Made by a program: the position numbers and the translations under genes
From: a virus
Strand: one strand, 5' to 3'
IMG/VR virus record: IMGVR_UViG_3300022821_000110
Location: 1-24,715 of that record
Length of the DNA: 24,715 bases
Shown: one piece after another, positions 21,165 to 24,715 of the stretch
Layout: the number at the start of each line of letters is the position of its first letter
How positions within the stretch are numbered: position 1 is the first letter of the stretch
The notes under the pieces: generated by a model
Database searches by the model: none
What the model was told of the DNA's origin: nothing
Seen by the model: the letters and a program-made list of their open reading frames with translations, nothing else

Positions 21165-22484
21165 TCAGGATGAAGCGGGCACGTTTGTGCCGGGCTCTTG
21201 GAGTTGCACGCTGTAGAGGCCACCGTGCTGGCCGGTGAGGCGAGACAGGTCGTCGGCCTCGACGGCGTCAATAACTGCGTCGGGCGAGAAACCGGCGTCG
21301 ACGAGTGCCCGGATGGTGGCCGCTGCCATCTGGAGGATCTCGGCGGCGTCCTTGCGGTCCTCTTTGAGGAACTCGACGTCGCGTGCGTCGTACCAAAGGC
21401 GGGCCCCGGACGGGACGTCGATGATCGTGGCCAGCGAACCGGCAACAGAACGCCACAGCGGGCGGATCGTCATGTCACCGAACTGGCGTTTCGCAGCACC
21501 ATAGTTGCCGGCATTCAACGAAGAGCCCTGCATCCCCTCGGACAGACGGGCAATAATCGAACCGACACCGGCAGCGGCAGCAATGCGTGTCTCGCCTGCA
21601 CCCTGAACAGCCTTGAAGTCGATCGACTTGAGGTCGGCGCCGAGCACAGATGCGTCGGCGCCGCCACCGAGGTGCAACGTTTGGTACGCCTTCGACGAAC
21701 CCTTGTACGACTCATCGAACAGCGCCTTGTACTTCGGCAGGTCGGCAGTGCTCACCGACGCGTCGTACTTGATGACAACGTTGAGTGCTGTCCCGTTCTC
21801 GAAGTAGGACAGCTTGTGGCGTGTCGCGTGCGTGTCTGACTGGATGTCACGAACGATCGGGGTGAGCCACGACATGCCACGCCACTGGGCGAGCGGGTCA
21901 GGGATCGGGGCGTAGTGAACGACACGGGCCGGGCTGAGCAGCGTCGGCTCCATGCGCTTACCGTTGACGATGGCGGTCGGATGATAGATGTACCCGAGGA
22001 TCTCGGCGTCGATGTCGTGCGCCGATGCCGACGGGTCACCACGGACACCGGAGAGGACCCTCACCCAGTCCGGACGCAACCGGCGGATACGCCCATCGAT
22101 GACCGTCAGGAACGAGTTACCGGCAAGCGACGCATCCTGCTCCATGCGTGACAACAGGTCGCCGGTCGTAGCGTTCGCCCACGGGTTCTCGAGGATGCTG
22201 AGCGACTCGTTGCCGAACAGGCGCCCTGGGCGACCCGACACGAGCTGCTGGAACTGGAAGCGCACCTCGGAGAACGGCAACATGCGCGCACCAATGCACG
22301 CCGCCACGATCCCGTTCGCCTTGTACAGGCCCGTGACATACGAATCGAAGTTGTTCTCAACCAGCTCTTCGCCGGCTGCGACACCGCTGAACGGTCGCCA
22401 CACCACATCGGTGTATTCGTTGGCGAACGCGTTGATATCGAACGCCTTGCGCTGTGCCTGCACCCGGTCGAGCAGCGACGCCAT
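21165..22484 (-). CDS. Portal protein, HK97 family
   Basis: 439 residues from MASLLDRVQAQRKAFDINA. FDSYVTGLYKANGIVAACI, then LSILENPWANATTGDLLSR and GNSFLTVIDGRIRRLRPDW match the conserved N-terminal and stem regions of HK97 portals. It forms the dodecameric gate for DNA packaging and joins head to tail. The start overlaps the stop of the membrane protein gene by one base. Confidence 0.92.
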   Translation of the reverse strand: MASLLDRVQAQRKAFDINAFANEYTDVVWRPFSGVAAGEELVENNFDSYVTGLYKANGIVAACIGARMLPFSEVRFQFQQLVSGRPGRLFGNESLSILENPWANATTGDLLSRMEQDASLAGNSFLTVIDGRIRRLRPDWVRVLSGVRGDPSASAHDIDAEILGYIYHPTAIVNGKRMEPTLLSPARVVHYAPIPDPLAQWRGMSWLTPIVRDIQSDTHATRHKLSYFENGTALNVVIKYDASVSTADLPKYKALFDESYKGSSKAYQTLHLGGGADASVLGADLKSIDFKAVQGAGETRIAAAAGVGSIIARLSEGMQGSSLNAGNYGAAKRQFGDMTIRPLWRSVAGSLATIIDVPSGARLWYDARDVEFLKEDRKDAAEILQMAAATIRALVDAGFSPDAVIDAVEADDLSRLTGQHGGLYSVQLQEPGTNVPASS

Positions 22485-22702
22485 CAGGACGGGTCACTGT
22501 CTGGTGCTGGCTGGACGTCGACACGCGCACGCACGTCGGCAACACCGAGCTTCACGGCGCCAGCAGCGACAACGGCCACGACGACAACGGCGCCGATCAG
22601 TAGACCGATGACGTAGAACGGTGCGGCCAGGATCGTCAGGATGATGCGACCGACACGGAGGTCTGTGGCCTGCTCGACGGAGCGTTGAACGAATGTCGAC
22701 AC
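22484..22702 (-). CDS. Small membrane protein between terminase and portal
   Basis: 72 residues from a GTG at 22702 with GAGAGGGG upstream. A long hydrophobic region, about residues 19-50 (IILTILAAPFYVIGLLIGA), gives one or two membrane helices, followed by a charged Asp/Pro-rich tail. Intact ORF at good spacing from terminase and portal, so it should be translated with the packaging genes. Function unknown. Confidence 0.7.
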   Translation of the reverse strand: MSTFVQRSVEQATDLRVGRIILTILAAPFYVIGLLIGAVVVVAVVAAGAVKLGVADVRARVDVQPAPDSDPS

Positions 22703-22713
22703 GTGTGCCCCTC

Positions 22714-24243
22714 TCAGGAGAATGCGAACCACGGCTCGGATGAGACAGGCGCCGAACTCAGCCGGCCGAGCGCCATGGTGATCGTGGTCAGGGGCGAAAT
22801 GTCGCCGGAAGCGGAACGCCTGGACCACATCTGGCCACCGTCGCCCCACGGCTTCACGGCCGCCAGCTCCAGCGCTTTGCGGATCTTCAGGTCACCACGA
22901 TGACGCAGCATCGGCGCATCGCCCTTCGTGGCATCGAGCAGCGCCCGGAACGCCTGCGCCTGCTCATGTGGTGGCATCAGGTACACGGTCAGCCCTGCGC
23001 GCTCGAGGTCGGGCGCCAGAGCCTCACCGGGCGAACCCTTCGGCAGCACCACCTCGGACACGCCGATCGTCTTGCACGCATCGACCAGGCCGGTCACGAA
23101 TGTGGATCTGTCAGTATTCGCCACCAACGTGCCCACATGATGCTTGCCGGACGGTGTCTCGCCAGCGACGCCAGCCTCGTACCACAGGTCACCGAAGTCG
23201 GCGGCGATACGGGCGGATGACGGCACGAACGTCGACGTCGCCCGCTCCAACGAATCCCACACGGTGAGCGGGATGGGTCCGTCTGTGCGGGCTTCAGTTT
23301 CGTCCCGGTTCCAGTTGAAGAAGAACCTGCACGACTCATCCCAGTCGGAATCGGGGTCACGGATGTCGGAGACAATGCGATCGATGTCTGCCCACCACGA
23401 ATCGCCGTACGCAACTTTCAGCGCTCGGCGTAGATGGTCGTCGGTTGATTCGAGGCCGATACCGACACCGTCGATCTCTGTGGGTGCCTCAACTTCGTCG
23501 GCGAACACGCCAGCGGCGCCCATCTGGACGGCCTTGAACGAATCCTCGGCCACGCTCTTAGAACCACGCACGAACGAGTTGGTCGTTTCGTAGGACCGGC
23601 CGTTCATCTTGGCCACGTTGCGGCGCATCGTTGCCGCCAGCTTCACGCCGCCGTTACGGGGTGTCCATAGGTGTGTCTCGTCGAGGCACGCATACGTGAT
23701 CGGTTGGCCTTCGCGAGATCCGGCCGAAGCGGTCACGGGTTCCAACTTGGCGCCCGGACGATTCCGTAGAAAGCACCGAGTAAGACCGGCGTCGATTCCC
23801 AGAGCGTCAGCAGCGGAGCCATCATTCTCGGTGAGCAGGTAGTACACGACGGACCACGTGTTGTCTGTCTGGTCCTCGGATACTGCACCGACCTGCACCC
23901 ACGGCTGTGGGTCACCAGGCCCACCCCACGGCCGGCCCACGGGCTCGCCGTTGGCGTCCCACCCGTCGAAGCGGACAGGGCCGGACAATTCAGCGATGAC
24001 CTTTGCGGCCTCGACCGGGGACTTGCCCCAACCCTTCGAACGGCGAGAGTACCCACGGCGATGCGCGAATCGCTCGCGCTGTGGATCGATCGTGAACCAC
24101 TCGACCAACTGCAACGCCTGCTCGTCGGTGAACCGCAACGACTGCGACGGGTCGCGCGGTGACGGCAACTGCTCGAACCAATCGAGGAGCTGCCACCCGA
24201 GCGACGGGAGCTCGCCATCTGATTCCGGGCCACGCCACGGCAT
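22714..24243 (-). CDS. Terminase large subunit
   Basis: 509 residues. The ATPase domain has a Walker A-like SRRSKGWGKS (66-75), Walker B ITYACLDETH (D188, E189) and a motif III-like ETTNSF (219-224). The nuclease domain shows a candidate first acid (D349 in IAADFGD) and a typical final motif GDISPLTTITMALG (D481). The region where the second acidic residue is expected reads EVVLPKGSPGEAL, with no Asp. It drives DNA into the prohead and cuts concatemers. The start overlaps the small terminase stop (TGATG). The ATG 85 codons upstream falls within the small subunit and is rejected. Confidence 0.9.
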   Translation of the reverse strand: MPWRGPESDGELPSLGWQLLDWFEQLPSPRDPSQSLRFTDEQALQLVEWFTIDPQRERFAHRRGYSRRSKGWGKSPVEAAKVIAELSGPVRFDGWDANGEPVGRPWGGPGDPQPWVQVGAVSEDQTDNTWSVVYYLLTENDGSAADALGIDAGLTRCFLRNRPGAKLEPVTASAGSREGQPITYACLDETHLWTPRNGGVKLAATMRRNVAKMNGRSYETTNSFVRGSKSVAEDSFKAVQMGAAGVFADEVEAPTEIDGVGIGLESTDDHLRRALKVAYGDSWWADIDRIVSDIRDPDSDWDESCRFFFNWNRDETEARTDGPIPLTVWDSLERATSTFVPSSARIAADFGDLWYEAGVAGETPSGKHHVGTLVANTDRSTFVTGLVDACKTIGVSEVVLPKGSPGEALAPDLERAGLTVYLMPPHEQAQAFRALLDATKGDAPMLRHRGDLKIRKALELAAVKPWGDGGQMWSRRSASGDISPLTTITMALGRLSSAPVSSEPWFAFS

Positions 24244-24650
24244 CAGGCTGTCTTCAGGTGGCCGTACGTCTTGCCCTTCGGGGCGGAAGCCTCGGCCGGT
24301 CCAGCCGGTGCCCTCCATCGGCGATCCTGCTGACCCTTCGGCGTGATGCCGTAGGTGTCCATCTGGAGTCGCAGCTCGCCGGCGCGCTGGAACTCGCCGC
24401 GCTCGACCTGGTCGTACAGGCGCACCAGTTGCCGAAGTCCCGGCAGATCGGCCGGCGTCCAGAACGCAGCGAACCAAGCACCCATCCACGTCGACCACGC
24501 CGCGGCCGACTCGGTCATCAGACCGTCAGGTGCCGGCGGTGCATCTCCGTGCTGCCAGCCCTCGCCATCAGCGGTGCGAACCTCGCCACGAGTGGGCACG
24601 TCGCACTGGTTCTGGCGGTTCTCCTTCGGAGCTCGTCCTCGTCCTGCCAT
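24243..24650 (-). CDS. Terminase small subunit
   Basis: 135 residues from MAGRGRAPKENRQNQCDVP. A basic disordered head with GRGRAPK is common in P27-like small terminases. The core (AAWSTWMGAWFAAFWTPAD, LRQLVRLYDQVERGEFQRA) is helical, and the C-terminal tail is Ala/Pro/Lys-rich. It recognises the packaging start site and regulates the large subunit. Good GAGAGGTGA at correct distance before the ATG, and a tight join to the large subunit. Confidence 0.82.
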   Translation of the reverse strand: MAGRGRAPKENRQNQCDVPTRGEVRTADGEGWQHGDAPPAPDGLMTESAAAWSTWMGAWFAAFWTPADLPGLRQLVRLYDQVERGEFQRAGELRLQMDTYGITPKGQQDRRWRAPAGPAEASAPKGKTYGHLKTA

Positions 24651-24715
24651 GATGTCACCTCTCGATCTGGGGGTTCATTGGATCGCCAGATTCCTAGACA
24701 ATTCGAGAGAAGAGG
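24651..24715 (-). promoter_or_regulatory. Leader of the packaging/structural operon (partial)
   Basis: The window ends 65 bases upstream of the small terminase. The ribosome binding site GAGAGGTGA is present. AGATCGAGAG and a TCTCTCGA word form an imperfect inverted pair that might belong to a cos/pac or operator site. No full promoter can be named. Confidence 0.35.

Overview
The window reads as part of the genome of a tailed, long-tailed (siphovirus-type) phage or prophage of a high-GC actinobacterium. The support is high GC by eye, frequent GTG starts, densely packed genes with ATGA/GTGA overlaps, an HK97-type head module, an r1t-like holin and several protein types familiar from actinobacteriophages. 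No integrase, tRNA, CRISPR or insertion sequence was seen. Host and lifestyle cannot be fixed from this window.

Almost everything is on the minus strand, so the virion module reads from right to left. It starts with small terminase (24650), large terminase, a one-helix membrane protein, portal, prohead protease and major capsid protein, followed by a strong hairpin. Next come a decoration-like protein, connector and completion genes, a major tail protein candidate and an HK97 gp10-like protein. Two tail-assembly chaperone products follow, joined by a -1 frameshift at CCCTTTG, then the tape measure protein and several minor tail proteins. The lysis cassette (amidase, one-helix membrane protein, r1t-like holin) lies among small structural genes. 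A small helix-turn-helix-like protein, a metallophosphoesterase and three small genes end at a hairpin near 5.59 kb.

The left quarter holds a control point. A divergent intergenic region (4697-4817) carries two TTGACA-type promoters with 17-nt spacers, both placed so that their mRNAs would start at or next to the ATG (leaderless). Rightward there is a cassette of four tiny genes (4818-5492) closed by a UUCG-loop hairpin. Leftward there is a HTH protein, then a chain of genes with eight consecutive 4-nt overlaps. The chain includes microgenes of 27 and 33 codons, two small membrane proteins, a small zinc-finger-like protein and a protein with an IS110-transposase-like C-terminal region. The window ends at the left in a nearly perfect 880-bp tandem duplication, each copy holding a complete gene for a 267-residue protein with a very alanine-rich segment.
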